Of a stretch of 64,000 nt of DNA, positions 1-15,905 are shown piece by piece. Made by a program: the position numbers and the translations under genes. The DNA comes from Paroedura picta (lineage: Eukaryota > Chordata > Lepidosauria > Squamata > Gekkonidae): contig NC_135374.1 in NCBI RefSeq assembly GCF_049243985.1, forward strand, positions 109,485,641 through 109,549,640, read 5' to 3'. The first letter of the stretch is position 1. Each line of letters opens with the position of its first letter. The notes under the pieces were generated by a model, which had not been told where the DNA came from, did no database searches, and worked only from the letters and a program-made list of their open reading frames with translations.

Positions 1-1577
1 GGAGAGCCGTTTTAACTTTATATATTGAAGCCATCCACACAAAATGTTTACCCTATTCAATACTTTGTTTTCTGTTAAATAAACCTTTGTTGTTCATCTC
101 CATTTCCATCTTATCAGTTTAGTCAAATGTCTAGGAAAAAGCCGTTTCTGTTTACCTCTCAAATAATTCCTCCCTTGGTCTAGCAGGTTCTCATACAAGA
201 GACGTTTCAAGAACTGATGCTACTTATTCGTTAGTCAAATCTTGTGACCACTTTTTAATTTGAATGTGGGTGGGCAGGGCTTAAAGTCTCTACAGGAGAA
301 GCCAGAGTGAGGGATCGGGTATTCTCCTGTCCAATGGGCAGTTGCCACAGAATCTTCTCCCCAGAGGAAACTGTCTTATACTGAACCAAACTCTTGGTCC
401 ACCAAAGTCAGTATTGTCTACTCAGACTGTCAGTAGCTTTCCAGGGTCTCAGGTAGAGGTTTTTCACATCACCTGCTGCCAATCTTTTTTAACTGGAGAT
501 GCCAGGGATTGAACCTAAGACCTTCTGCATTCCAAGCAGATGCTCCACCACTGAGCCACAGCCCCTCCCCCTTCTCTCTTATCTCACAGCTGGCTCACCA
601 AGCAGTTATCAAGCACTCTTAACACCAAGGTATTCACATATATTGCATCCTGGCAAAAGCTGTATAACACAGCATGATTGAATGCTGGCAGGGGCCCATG
701 GGAATTGTAGTCCATGGACATCTGGAGGGCCACAGTTTGCCCACCCCTGATTTAGGTCCATTCATCATTAATGAATACTTCCCATCTGGGACAACCTATA
801 AGGCAAAATAGAAGGGGCTGTCAGCACATTTTAAGTGTGTCTCTTAGGAATGGGGCACATATCCATTTGTGTTTATTTCTGTGTGTGAATATCAATATAT
901 GTCTATATAAACAACAGGCATTTGCATATACATTTGTAAGTCATTGTCAGCAGGCGGGGCCTGTCAGCGGTCACCACGCTGATTTGCATAGCTTCTGTCT
1001 GAGGAGAAGGTAGAATGTTGGAAATGACAACTGGGAATGACAGCTGGACCATCTTTTCCCTGAGGGCAGTGACAGAGTCTGAGTGTTTTACCTGAAGGAT
1101 TTTATCTGGGGAGCTCTGAAGACTCAGCGTGTCTGGCATGGGCACGAAAGATTTTGTGCATGAGGAAGTTTAAATGATAACAGCTCAAAAGAATGGGAAC
1201 AGCCCCTCGTTCTACTGTAGTTTTTGGAGATCCATATTGCGATACTTTAAAAATATTTACTAATACATTTAGACTAAAGTATGGAATTATAGAAGTGAGG
1301 GCAGGCAAGGAGTTACAGGGAGAGGCTCCTTTTCCACTCCATCACTTTCCCTTCCTTAAAGCCCCTTTTCCTTCTTCTTCTCTCCCACCCAGCCTATCCT
1401 TATCTTCCACTCTGCCATCTTCAGCTTTTCCTCCTGTTCTCCTCCCAGTGTTGGCTGCTGTGGGGGAATACATTTGATGGCTTCAGGAGGCTCTCTGAAA
1501 CCAAAGAGGACAAGTTGCTGGGGTCAGTAAGGAGGACCACTTGTTCCCTCGATCCCTGTCCATCTTGATTACTCAAA
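1..1577. other. GPC6: GPC6 intron, left part
   Basis: No coding signal. It holds one fragment of the foldback hAT family (684-749). 1330-1450 is C/T-rich without a clear repeat unit. The sequence just before 1578 may be the 5' part of the LINE that follows. Confidence 0.6.
684..749. mobile_element. Foldback hAT element, half copy
   Basis: Right half of the family described at 6679-6811, ending in CCACCCCTG. The left arm is missing, so no target duplication can be read. Confidence 0.75.
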
Positions 1578-2885
1578 ATGAGTGACCATCAGATAGGAGG
1601 CCCACTGGGAGAGATTGTCAACCTCTCCCTGTCTACTGAGGAGTTCCAGGAAGTACTGAAGGAGGCGGTGCTCTGTCCTCTGTTAAAAAAATCCATCACT
1701 GGACCCACAGGACCCAGCCAGCTACCACCCAGTTTTGCATCTTGCGTTTCTGTGAAAGGTCGTTGAAAGGACCATGGCAGACCAACTACTGGCTTACTTG
1801 GAGGAAGCTTTGGCGCTCGACCAATACCAGTCAAGCTTCCGCCCTGGCCAAGGAGTGGAGACAGTGTTGGTCACCTTAGTGGATGATCTCCTGTGCCAGC
1901 TGGATTTGGGTGGTTTGGCCATACTCATGATGCTTGATCATGATGCTTCATTTGATGTGGTTGACCATGAGTTATTGGCTGGGATTCAGGGGGCAACCCT
2001 TCAATGGCTGTGCTCCCTTTTCCGAAACTGGACTCAGAGGGTGGCTGTGGAGGATGCTCTATTGAGCCCCTATCGACTCCCTTGTGGGGTCCCACAGAGG
2101 GGGTATTCTCTCTCATGTTATTTTATATCTTTATGCATCAGAGTTTATGCTGGTCCAGAGTTATGGGCTGGGCTTTAATCAGTATGCAGATAACACCCAG
2201 TTCTATCTTGTTGTCATGGACTGCCACCCAGACTTCCCCCCTGGATACATTTGACAGATAACTGGAAGACATCACTGGGTGGTTAGAACAGAGTCGCCTA
2301 AAACTCAATCCTTCCAAGATGGATGTCCTGTGGCTGAACAGAAAAGGGGCATGACAGGAAGTGCACCTCCCCACCTTTGTTGGGGCACGGCTTATCATCT
2401 CACCCACAGCAATGAATATGGGGGTGATTCTGGATGCCTCCCTTTCTATAGAGGCCCATGTCACAGGGGTAGCCCGCATGACATACTACCATCTTTGCCA
2501 TGTGAGACTGTCTGGCCACAGTGATCCAGGCAACGGTCTCCTCTAGATTGGACTTCTGTAACTTGCTCTATACTGGCTTATGCTTGTCCTTGACCCGGAA
2601 ACTGCACTGGTGCAGAATGCAGCTGCTAGGATCCTTACTGGTACACCTTGGAGGGTCCATATCCAGCCTGTGCTGAGTTAACTGTATTGATTACCAGTGG
2701 GGTCCCAGGTCATGTTCAAGGTCTTGGTCCTGACCTTTAAGGCCATTTGCAGCTTGGTCCCTGCCTATCTGAGGGACCACTTGTTTCCTTATGCCCCCCA
2801 CAAGGTGCTTCACTCTGCAAGTGCTAATCCATTAGAAGTCCCTGGCCCTAGAGAAATACACCTGGCCTTGACCCTGGTCACAGCC
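1578..2885 (+). mobile_element. Broken LINE reverse transcriptase, CR1/L2 group
   Basis: Pieces of a non-LTR reverse transcriptase run through several frames: SSFRPGQGVETVL, DASFDVVDHELL (family: SAAFDTVDH), CGVPQRG (family: CGVPQGS), QYADNTQFYL (family: YADDTQLYL) and KVLVLTFKA near the C-terminus. Frame changes and altered catalytic residues show it is dead. It lies in the GPC6 intron in the gene's sense orientation. Confidence 0.85.
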
Positions 2886-4681
2886 TGGCTCCATGAGGCT
2901 GCCATCTTATGTATTTATTTATTATTAAATTTCTATACCACCAGCTCCTGGACCAGCCAGCTTGTGGGGTTGACAACAGAATACAAACATACAACAGCAA
3001 GATTACCCTCTCGCCGATAAAAATGCAGTACTGGATCTTGGAATCCCACAAGCCATGGTACATCTGAGGGGTTCTCAAGGTATACTGTTGTACCCCGGTA
3101 TGCTGGTTGAGAAACGCTCGCTTAGATGCCAAACTTTTTATTAAAGCATAATTATAGTGTTCTTAATATAAACCTAAGCCAACAACATGTTATATGAGCC
3201 ATCCATCCCTGATCGACAGATAATTAAAGGAGTACAACTACGTGAGTCCATTATACTTTCTAACCCCCAGGAGTAAGCAGGTCACAGGCAAGGAGCCCCT
3301 TCTGAGAAGTTCTCTATGAACTTCCCAGATGTATACAATTTCAGAATCATGTCCCAATAATGGTTAATTTTCCCCCTTGATAAAGGCACCATTCTTGGCT
3401 AACTCATTAATTTGCCACTCCAAACGCCACACAAGGTTATCTTTACTTAAAATATCTTTTGGGAATATATAAAAAATGTTAGTTCATTCCTGCTGCTTTT
3501 TATCTTAACGAAGTCTGTTTTAAAATAATTCTAGGTCTTTCATATACAAGAATATCTGTTTGTCCTCAGCCGGCACATCCATCCTTGAATCACATCTTCA
3601 CGCCTGTGAAGTTGGACATTTGTATAGTTTTCAGATGCTTCTACAAATGGACCTCAAGTAATTTTATCTCATGGGAATGGGTTAACTGGCTTTTGATATT
3701 CTTGGCTCCGCAACTCTTATTTTTACTCCACCTCCAGTCTGGGTAGCTGGCAAAGGGTGTTAAGAGGTGGAAGGGACTGGTTTTTGACTGTGTCTTCTTA
3801 TTGTATTTTGATTATTGTGGTTTTATTATTGTAAACTATTCCAAACTTAAATAATAACATGCTGATAAGCACCCTGAGCATTGGAAGAGTGGGATATAAA
3901 TAAAATATCATTATTTTTATATCAATAATAGCATTTTCTACTCTTCTCCTTGCTGGTCTTCTACACTGTTCTGGGTCTCCCTTCTTGGCCGTTTTCCTGA
4001 GAAGTTTGCTCTGACTGTTATGGGCCCTTTCGCACATGCTAAATAATGAAATTTCAGTCCACTTCAGTGTTTGTTTGCAAGGGGATTTTGCCATTTCACA
4101 CTGTAAAATCCAGTCGCAAAGTGTGTTGAAAGTGCATTATTTGTGAAAGTGCTCATAGGGCACTTCTATGATGTTTTGGTCAAGGCCATCCACTGTTTTC
4201 CTGTCTTTCTGGCCTTACCCATGACACATGGCTTGAACTGTAAGCCTCCTAATGAAAATGTCCTGAGTTGGCTTTTGCTGAGAGATTCCATGCATTGCCC
4301 AGTAGATTAATTAATCTTGACTTCCTCCATTGTCACCACCATCGACAATGAAACTAACACGTGTTGTAATAACCATTTGTCGATTCGCCTTTCTGACCAG
4401 ATATTCTCAATTCTGATTAGGTGATTGACATTAAGGAAAAACTGAAGCTTTCAAAAAAGCTCTGGTCTGCACTACCCTACTCGATCTGCAAAGAGGGAAG
4501 CGTGACTGCCGGCCCATCAAATGAGGACGACTGCTGGAATGGTCACGCCAAGGCAAAGTAAGGAATTGCAATCGATATCGAATGGCCAAAATATTTTTTC
4601 AGATCTGAGCCCAGCAGTTTAATAGCTTTTTAAAAGTCAGACCCTCAATGTAGGTGATGGTTTTTCATTATTGAATCAAAG
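2886..4681. other. GPC6: GPC6 intron segment with weak repeat traces
   Basis: 2905-2990 resembles the tail shared by many LINE ends in the window. 3795-3920 resembles the same tail in forward orientation, with an ATAAATAAAAT-type end. 4020-4162 is an old copy of the TGCACTTTCA-type foldback element. No coding signal is seen in the rest. Confidence 0.5.
4020..4162. mobile_element. Old copy of the GGGCCCATTCTGCAC foldback element
   Basis: Shares the GGGCCC end, the internal AAAATCCAGTCGCAAAGTG and GAAAGTGCATTAT segments and the palindromic plan with the better copy at 8705-8842, with many differences. Confidence 0.55.
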
Positions 4682-5492
4682 ATGGCTCAACTGGGATTCT
4701 CAATTGACCTCTTTCTGATGCCCAGTGAGTCTAAGATCCTTAATACTTTGAAACAAAAACAATTTGATCTCAAACGGTCAAAAATGTTCCCTCTACAACC
4801 ATATGTCTATTCCCCAGCTGTCTTGGGCATCCAAGTAAACCCTGGGAGAATGGCAAAATATTTTTACAATCTTGTCCATCCATGTCTTCAGAGAGCCTTT
4901 ATGCTGGCAAGAATGTGTGCACTTCCCTCAAACATTTTAGCAGGCAGATACCAGCATATTCCAAGGAGAGAAAGGTTGTGCCCATGCTCTGCCAGTTTTT
5001 CTGATTCAGCCCTGCATATAATTCTGGACTGCCAGCTCCATGACCATTTATGCACTGGGAACTTCACTGCCCCAGCTCCCGTGCAGGAGTGCAAATCGGG
5101 GGCAGATGAGGTGCACCAGTTCAAATGCTCCCCAATGTGGGTGCAGGAAGAGGTGGGGCAATCTCCCACAACTAATACTCCCGCCTGCAGCCCGGCATGA
5201 AACCTCCAGTGCGTAAATAGTTCATGTGAGCCCTCATAGTGAACTTCTCCTTCCCTTATTGTCTTCTTGCAGGTTAACAAGCAATGACACTCTACTCCAG
5301 TTCCTTTTAAACGATCATTCTGTTGAAACCACACTGTGCGCAGCTGAATTTTTAATGATTGCATCTCGAGCTAGAATTGAGATGTTTTAAAATTAATTTT
5401 ACATGCAACCTGTTCAGTTGCATGTGTTATATCCTTGCTGTATGCCAATAAAGATATTGTTATTGCTATTGCTATTGCTACTGTTATTACTA
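4682..5492 (+). mobile_element. LINE 3' end with RLCPC motif
   Basis: Reads LARMCALPSNILAGRYQHIP then RRERLCPC, a C-terminal Cys-motif region of LINE ORF2 proteins, then loses frame. An untranslated tail ends in GCCAATAAAGATATTG followed by a TTGCTA-type repeat. Clearly truncated at its 5' side. Confidence 0.75.
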
Positions 5493-5940
5493 GCTTCAAA
5501 GCCCATTCCTAAGAATGGGCCTTGAATGGGCCCCCTCCCCCGGCCCCTAGCCAGGCAGCTTAAGGTGGCTTTGGGCCGCAGCTCGCAGCCGGATCAAGTG
5601 GGGTGGGCGGTGGCTGGGCAGCTCATTAGCAGGGCCAGGACAGAGCTCCTTAGCAGGCAGCCAGCAGGCCCAGCCTAGCAGGCCAGGAGGCCCTCATTAG
5701 CAAGGCCAGCCTAGCAGGCCAAGAGGTCCTCATTAGCAAGCCCTCCACCACAACCCTTTGCCCAGGGCCTCTCCCCTTACCTGCTGCTGGTTCCAGGCAT
5801 TGAGGCCTCTGAGAGCAAAGAGGCTAGAGTCCAGGGACGGAGGGCGGGAGCTGCAGGGGCAGGGCCAATCAGGACAAAGCTGGCTGCACCCTGATTGGCC
5901 CAATTCTAACTTGGACAGCCGGACACATCCCACTCCCTAG
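5493..5940. repeat. GC-rich stretch with irregular tandem motifs
   Basis: AGCCCATTCCTAAGAATGGGC at its start is a short inverted repeat. After it, variants of CAGCCTAGCAGGCCAAGAGG and CCTCATTAGCAAG recur between about 5640 and 5745. I do not recognise the family. Confidence 0.5.
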
Positions 5941-5967
5941 GCTGTTTCATAAATAGAGGAACAACAA

Positions 5968-5969
<2 letters not shown>

Positions 5970-6030
<61 letters not shown>
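5970..6030. repeat. (GAT)n microsatellite
   Basis: About 20 near-perfect GAT units in the GPC6 intron. Confidence 0.98.
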
Positions 6031-6678
6031 GAAAGGCCATGTGAAATCAGAAAGTGCAAGGAGGGGCAATGATCTATAACCAAAATTCTGAAAATTCTAA
6101 CCAAACCACAATTCACAGGATTCTCTGGGAGGAAGTCATGGAGAGGGGGGGAGATCACTGTTAAAGCACAGAAGTGTTCCTACTGATACTCTTCAGATTT
6201 TCAGGATATAAGCTTTTGAGAGTCCACGCTCCTTTTGTCAGACATGAGTAGGAATGGAATCTATTTATCCTAGTCAGAAGTTGGGTGAGGTGTAAAAAAT
6301 GCTCAGAAAGGATGCAAAGGTACTAGACATAGAATAATCAACTTTATTACAGCAGAGAGGAAATGCTTAGGGGCATAAAATTAGCATCTCTGTTGAGGTA
6401 GGTATCCTGTGTCCCTATTCAGCCTGGGGGTGGGGGGTGGGGTCCATTGTTCTGAATTTGTGAACCTTCTGACCAAAATAAAGACTCAGTTCCCCATTCC
6501 CACTGGTGTCAGACAAAAGGAGCTTTGATTCTTGAAAGCTTATATTTCTCATTAGTCTCCAAGGTGCTACTGGAGTTGAATCTAGTGGTTTACTACGATA
6601 CTCTCTGCAAGTATTCCCTATTCCCTGTCTTTCAGTTGTGTGGTTGACTTGCACACTTTACTGGGAGTTCTGATAAAG

Positions 6679-6811
6679 CAGGGGTAGTCAACCTGTGTTC
6701 CTCCAGATGTTCATGGACTACAATTCCCGTAAGCCCCTGCCATTTGCTGGCACGGGCTCATGGGAATTGTAGTCCATGAACATCTGGAGGAACACAGGTT
6801 GACTACCCCTG
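6679..6811. mobile_element. Foldback hAT-type MITE with perfect TSD
   Basis: A 133-bp near-palindrome starting CAGGGGTAGTCAACCTGTG and ending with its complement. The arms share TGGACTACAATTCCC and ATGTTCATGGAC. The 8-bp duplication TGATAAAG flanks it on both sides (6671-6678 and 6812-6819), the size typical of hAT transposons. It has no coding capacity. Confidence 0.93.
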
Positions 6812-7361
6812 TGATAAAGGGTCTGGCTTTCCTTTTGAGGAAGTCAGTATGTCAAGTTCACTTGTGCTGGTGAACATCTCCCCTTGCCCTAAGACTGTCA
6901 CGCTAATTAGGAAAGGCCAGGTAGCATTAATCCTAGGCTACCAGTTAGAACACATGCATAGGGGCTGTTCCTCCTGACCTATTTTTTTTTTAAAGACAAC
7001 CAAGGAAGCCTTATTATCAGAGAAGTAATTTAGCTAGGTCACCCAAGAACAAGTGGTTGGGAGGAGCGGGTGTGAGAAACCAGGTAAACGCTGATGGAAC
7101 GCTAATGAACAAATCAAAATGCAATCAGAGGAGCGTCTGACCCTTTTGGCCTTGTGGGAAGGACTCAGCAGGTCTGTCTCCATCACTGATGGCTGTCAGA
7201 AAATGTTCCTGGGGAAATATTCCAAAAGAGATTTGGAAAAGTAAATAGAAGCAGCCACTTTATTTTTTAAAGGTTGTTTCAAAAATACAGGATACTGTAA
7301 ACCGGGGGTCAACAGTCATTTTGAGCCTCGAGCCTCTGGGCGCCTTTGGCTTCTGACACAG

Positions 7362-7435
7362 TGTGATGGGTGGAGCCACAAAATGGCTGCCACAGAATTG
7401 TGATGGGTGGAGCCACAAAATGGCTGCCACAGAAT
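7362..7435. repeat. Perfect 37-bp tandem duplication
   Basis: Two identical units containing GATGGGTGGAGCCACAAAAT and GGCTGCCACAGAAT stand head to tail, in a region that may be an older hAT-like element starting near 7303. Confidence 0.9.
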
Positions 7436-7940
7436 TGCTTCTTCAGGAGACAGAGCGAGACACAAAATGGTAGCTGTGGCCTGCCTTCAGCCATACAGTG
7501 AAGATGCTTGTGCTGGGGTGACACAAGCTGCTAAAAGAATATTTTTATGAATCTGGATAGCCAATCAAGTCTCCTGGGGCCATCTTAAAAGGCTTTACCT
7601 GGCCTTGACCACTTTTTTAAAAGTACTTGGCAGGCAACATGAAAGAAGCACTTCATTGGAGGCACCTGTTGCAGACAGATGAACTACTTGGGAAGATGAC
7701 AGAAGTCATGAGAACTGGAAATCATCAGAATCCTATTATGAACCCTTAAGAATGAGCAAAAGGCATAGGTTTCAATGCTGCTCTAGTTGACAACCCTACG
7801 TATGGGAGAAGACTTTCATGGTAGTTAGTGTATGGGCTCCTCACTTGGGACATTACATTTTTACCATAGACATTATGGTAATTCCTAAAGAGGCATAACA
7901 CCACTTCTGAGTTTTTCCTCAAAGTGATGTCACACCCTCC

Positions 7941-8264
7941 AGCCAGTTTGGTGTAGTGGTTAAGACTGCAGATTCTGCACTCCCCCACATGCAGCCAGCT
8001 GGGTTACCTTGGACTAGCCACAGCACTGATAACGCTGTTCTGACTGACCAGTAATATTAGGGCTCTCTCAGCCTCACCACCCTCATAGGGTGCCTGTTGT
8101 GGGGAGAGGAAAGGGAAGGCGACTATAAGCCGCTTTGAGACTCCGGGTAGAGAAAAGCGGCATATAAGAACCAACTCTTCTTCTTCTTCTTCTTCTTCTT
8201 CTTCTTCTTCTTCTTCTTCTTCTTCTTCTTCTTCTTCTTCTTCTTCTTCTTCTTCTTCTTCTTC
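7941..8264 (+). mobile_element. tRNA-derived SINE with (TTC)n tail
   Basis: Begins AGCCAGTTTGGTGTAGTGGT (tRNA-like box A), continues through CCAGCTGGGTTACCTTGG and CCGCTTTGAGACTCCGGG to GCATATAAGAACCAACTC, then 89 bases of TTC repeat (8176-8264). Family head and tail recur at 11751, 17987, 38850 and 59260 among others. Confidence 0.92.
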
Positions 8265-8704
8265 CATATTGATTTTTTTCTAATGGAGATGGGGGGACAA
8301 TAAGGTAAAGGAATCATCTGCCCCTACCAGAAATTGAGAGCTGGGAGGGGGACCATCAAACAAAGAGTTATAGCCTGCCAGCATTTCTATGTAAGAGCTG
8401 TAAAGTATCAGAGTCACTTAATGAAAGAAGATGTCTAGTTATCAGTCATTAGGTCTCTTCCAACGATTGCCCCAAATTTTTAGTGGCATGTTTCCTTATT
8501 AGCACATGCATTCCTTAAGTAACTCTGATCAGTCTATCGCTTTGCATAGCATACTGGTTTGCAATAGCCTAAGGGCTGGGTATGTGTTTTTAATTCCAAA
8601 AGTTTTTCTTAAATTGTGCACAATAAAAGTAATATAATTTTGACAATAATACCAACAGGACCTTTGAAAGTCCTCTTATAAGTTGGATTTTTATGGTTCC
8701 AGTT

Positions 8705-8842
8705 CTAGGCCCATTCTGTACACATTGTATAATGCACTTTCAATGCACTTTTGCAGCTGGATTTTCCTGTGCAGAACAGGATAATCCACTTCTAAAGTGC
8801 ACTGAAAGTGCAGTATCCAACATGTGCAGAATGGGCCCTAGT
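8705..8842. mobile_element. Foldback element, GGCCCATTCTG ends
   Basis: A palindromic 138-bp element. The left end CTAGGCCCATTCTG and the right end CAGAATGGGCCCTAG are inverted repeats. GCACTTTCAATGCACTTT on the left mirrors AAAGTGCACTGAAAGTGC on the right. Non-coding. CTAG may be part of the target duplication. Confidence 0.8.
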
Positions 8843-12488
<3,646 letters not shown>

Positions 12489-12865
12489 TCCTGGCTCGAG
12501 TCAGAGATGACTACCTTTTAGCTATCGAAGAACGAAACAGCCAACTTCCTTCTTTTCTTATACTCTTGGACTACGGCCCGTGCCACAAACCCGGACAGTT
12601 TTGTACCAGAAGAGAGCGGCGCCGAAATCTGCTCCCCTTTGTGCTTTCCCAAAGAGTACCAGGTGCCAGACGGAACCGTTTCCTGCGTCCCTTCCGATAG
12701 CTGCAAAGACCAAGCCCGCTTCTCGGAAATCTCTTTCTCCGATTTTTTTATTACAGGAGACTTTTCAGAACCATTTGTTGTTATGCTGCAGGAAGAAAAG
12801 AGGGTGGGGAAGGGGAGGGATGCAAGTTGTGTGGTGGGTTGTTCCCCCTTTACCGAGAAAAAGAA

Positions 12866-12871
12866 AATAAA
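12866..12871 (+). terminator. Candidate poly(A) signal for GPC6
   Basis: AATAAA lies 378 bases after the GPC6 stop codon on the coding strand, followed by a GTTCA-containing stretch. It could be a proximal site of several; no transcript evidence is available. Confidence 0.35.
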
Positions 12872-12876
12872 TCTTG

Positions 12877-12949
12877 TTCAAAATCAGGCTAAGCCCAAGG
12901 CCAAATGAAACAAGAGGAGAAGGCGAGGCCTTCTATTAAGAGTGCTGCT
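12877..12949 (+). repeat. Unclassified repeat, copy 2 (in probable GPC6 3' UTR)
   Basis: Second copy of the repeat at 9251-9333, same orientation, just after AATAAA. The copies differ at roughly one base in six by eye. Confidence 0.75.
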
Positions 12950-14225
12950 ATATCCTCAAAATTCTCTTTACCGTTGAGGGAATGTCTCTGCGTTTTGTTT
13001 TCCTTTTGTCGCGCAAACTGAAGTGTGTAATAGGCCGTCGGTACAAAATGTGCCAATATGTTCATGGCAAAAACAGAAGGACGGCCTTCTAGTGATAGAG
13101 TAACGTCCTTCGGCTGGCGATAGCCACATTGTTCACTCCAGGTTTAATCGGAATGCTAACACTCCTTGTCCTAATTGGTTTCTTCTTTATCCATGATCTG
13201 TAAATGGCACAGGACTCCACCTGACTGCTCCCCCTCCCCGGTCACCTGTTTGCTGTGAAGTCTTCACACTTCTCAGACATATTTGGACTCAAGGGTTCGA
13301 ATAGCAGAATTTAATCTCTTCCGGCAGAAGCTCTTTCCTTTCATTGCTGGTTTGGCAGCAAGTAGAATTTTCGGCCGCTGCGTTCGCCGCCGAACCAAAG
13401 CGGCAACTCTCCAAAGGAACTGAGAACCACCCACCAGATTTTTAAAAAGTGAGTTTTGCATAGACACGGCATCTTCCATCTCTCTTCGTTTCTGTATGAG
13501 AAGGGTACTCTGTTGCAAGACCATTGACCCCAAAATAGACCCAAGACTGACATGGAGAATTTCTTTCACTTTTTTAGTCTTAGTATGATCATCTATTTTT
13601 ATATATATAAATATATGTGTGTATATATATATATATCTATAAATCACAGATTTTAACTTCTTAATTACAAGCTCAGGGTTGACACACATCTTTGTAAGGA
13701 AAAAAAACGTTTTGTCAACCGGCTTTTGCTTTTGTTGTGCTGCTTGGACAAAGGAATCCTTCCTCTGGAGATTGGCAGATGCAAAAATCAAGAAGAGGGT
13801 AGGGTTTAATTTTTTTCCTTTTTGCATTTTCAGTTGTCTGCTTCGTACAGGGTTGCAAGAGGGTGGTGCTTTTAACCCCCTTTTTTTTTGCATGTGCATT
13901 TGTGTGAGCGTGCAAGAGATGCTTACTTGGAATAGCGTAACCCGGTTAAGACAACCGCACCCCTCTATCCCAAGTACACATCTGGACTGCAGTCTCGATA
14001 CAAAACGACATTTTGGAAGTCGAGGACGCTGATTCTGCTCCCATATGATAAAGGCATCACATCAGCATTAATGTCTCCTGTCTTGCCACCAGTGCTGACC
14101 TTCATTGAGCCACCCTGGCTGCCCTTCTCCAAGGCCATCTTGGCTGGGTCTGAGGATAGGTATACAGGAAGTGCCTCCACAGCACAGGAAGTGATAACAG
14201 AGTGAGACACACTTGATGCCACCTA

Positions 14226-14480
14226 GGGTTGCCAGATCCACTGATCCAGGCGAGGTTCCCACTTCCCAGATACGTGTCACCCGCCTGCCGCTCACCCCCT
14301 TGACTTACCTGAAACCAGAAGAACACTGCATGTTAACACGACGTGCTGACATCACCCAAAAAGATCATAGAGTTTTGCTCAATGCCAGAGTGTCACCTCC
14401 TCGACCTTGCCAATATGCTGACATCTCTTCCAGGAGACATCAGTATATTGCATTGCTCCAAGAAAACATCAGCCCCCACA
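14226..14480. repeat. Unclassified interspersed repeat, second copy
   Basis: Blocks shared in order with 11150-11430 (GTTGCCAGATCCA, GCTGACATCACCC, CATAGAGTTTTGCT, CCAGAGTGTCACC). Confidence 0.5.
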
Positions 14481-15704
14481 CCCCAAGAGCAGCACTGATG
14501 AACCTGGCACCCCTCTCTCCACCTCCCGTGTTGAGTTGTTTGGGTGTTGAGCCACTCCTGCTTGCCATGTTGTTCCCCCATGTCGTAGCCAACCAGCCCA
14601 AGTTGTCTTCTCTTCTAGCCCATGTTGTCCAGATATCCAGTAGCTTGCCATGTGCCAGTATGCAGCCTGCTGTGAATGAGTCATCCAGTTCACTGGCAAC
14701 CTGTTTCAGTGCAGGCTGTTGGATCGGTACAAGGGAAGGGTTTGCAACCATGCGCTCAGCACGGGGGAAGTATGGCGGCAAGGGAAAGGAGGCATCTGCT
14801 GATGTGTGCCGGCTTCTCCAGCCCCTGCCCTCCATGTGTACAGGAAGCACAGTCACAGCCCAGACGACCGATCAGGAGCCAGCAGGCCTAAGCCAGACCC
14901 TTACTACCTAAGCTAATCGAAACAGGCTACTTGCTTGTTTTCGATAACCCTTTCAGGGTTGATAAAGAAAACATTAACGAAACACGTTCAAGCGAACTGC
15001 TCACCTTGCAGTTTGGACATCGGCGGTGTAAATTGTACATGATTTCAAAAAACTCGTTTCCTCTTCTAATTATAATTAGCTATCGATTTAGTAATGAAAG
15101 TAGTAAGCTCACAGCACAAGTGTATAAAGTATAGTTAAGCACTTTTACAGCAAAAAAAAAGAAAAGAAAAAAAGAAAGAAATGAACGGTATATACCATGA
15201 ATAATGATCTGCTATGTCAAATACGAAAACGAAATGTAGAGTTTTTGATTTTCAACAAAGAGATTGTATTCTATTTTTTATTATTTAAAATTTTATACAA
15301 TCCAACCTTGTCGGCCCTCTCCCAAGTTGCACCCATTGTACAGATACATTTTGGACTGTGTATCACTCATTTCACAAATACTGCTTTGACTGCAATCCAA
15401 ACATGGGAAGTAGCCCTGTGCTAGATGGTACCCAGTGGTCGCAACCAATGTAAATCCCATTAATTTCAATGGAAGAAGTATGGCTGATTTCCTCTGGACT
15501 GAGACCTTCAGGGCTCCCATGTCTACCCCATCCATTCCGAATATCTAGCGGAGGCCATGGCTATAATGGACTGCCTTACATTGAAACCATCTGGTAGCTC
15601 ATTCAGCTATAGTGCCCCAGGGCATTAAGTAGAAAGCACTTGCAGGATTCCCAATTTTCACTGGAGATGTTTGGGTTGACTTTTCAAATGGGCCTATCTG
15701 AACT

Positions 15705-15905
15705 TTTAAAATCATAGGATCATAGAGTTGGGGGGGGGCTGTACCTGCCATCTAGCCCACCTCCCTGCTCAATGCAGGATCAGCCTAAAGCATCCATGAT
15801 AAGTATATCTCCAGCTGCTGCTTAAAGATTGCCAGTGAGGGAGAGCTCACCACCACCTTAGGCCGCTGATTCCACTGCTGGATAGGCTGCCTAAGGAGGG
15901 GATAA
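15705..15905 (-). mobile_element. CR1 LINE 3' end
   Basis: On the minus strand: GGCAGCCTATCC-type sequence, then GAGCTCTCCCTCACTGGC, then the end AACTCTATGATCCTATGAT. This is the well-known CR1 3' terminus, here truncated and diverged. Confidence 0.85.

Larger units (their letters stand above)
12489..15310 (+). other. GPC6: Probable GPC6 3' UTR and flank
   Basis: After the stop codon the sequence is partly free of recognisable repeats. AATAAA at 12866-12871 is the first possible poly(A) signal. A copy of an unclassified repeat (12877-12949) sits just after it. 12960-13900 and 14930-15300 are AT-rich, contain a TA/GTATA-rich tract near 13600-13640, and do not match the repeat families seen elsewhere in the window. 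A long 3' UTR is inferred, not shown. The part from about 14226 to 14480 resembles a repeat at 11150-11430. Confidence 0.45.

Noticed and set aside
5430-5492. Possible functional poly(A) signal CAATAAAGATATTG
   Set aside because: It belongs to the tail of a truncated LINE in a GPC6 intron, not to a host gene end.
8004-8317. Open readings made of poly-Glu or poly-Lys across the TTC tract
   Set aside because: They are translations of the TTC/GAA microsatellite and SINE body, with no independent coding signal. The same holds at 12015, 29318, 35933 and 38850.
13273-13899. 208-codon minus-strand reading
   Set aside because: Low-complexity, Lys-rich composition crossing a TA-rich tract; no family resemblance. 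Probably non-coding 3' flank of GPC6.
14213-14911. 232-codon plus-strand reading after GPC6
   Set aside because: It begins in a repeat and shows no recognisable domain. Overlapping minus-strand readings of similar quality exist, so chance is the best explanation.
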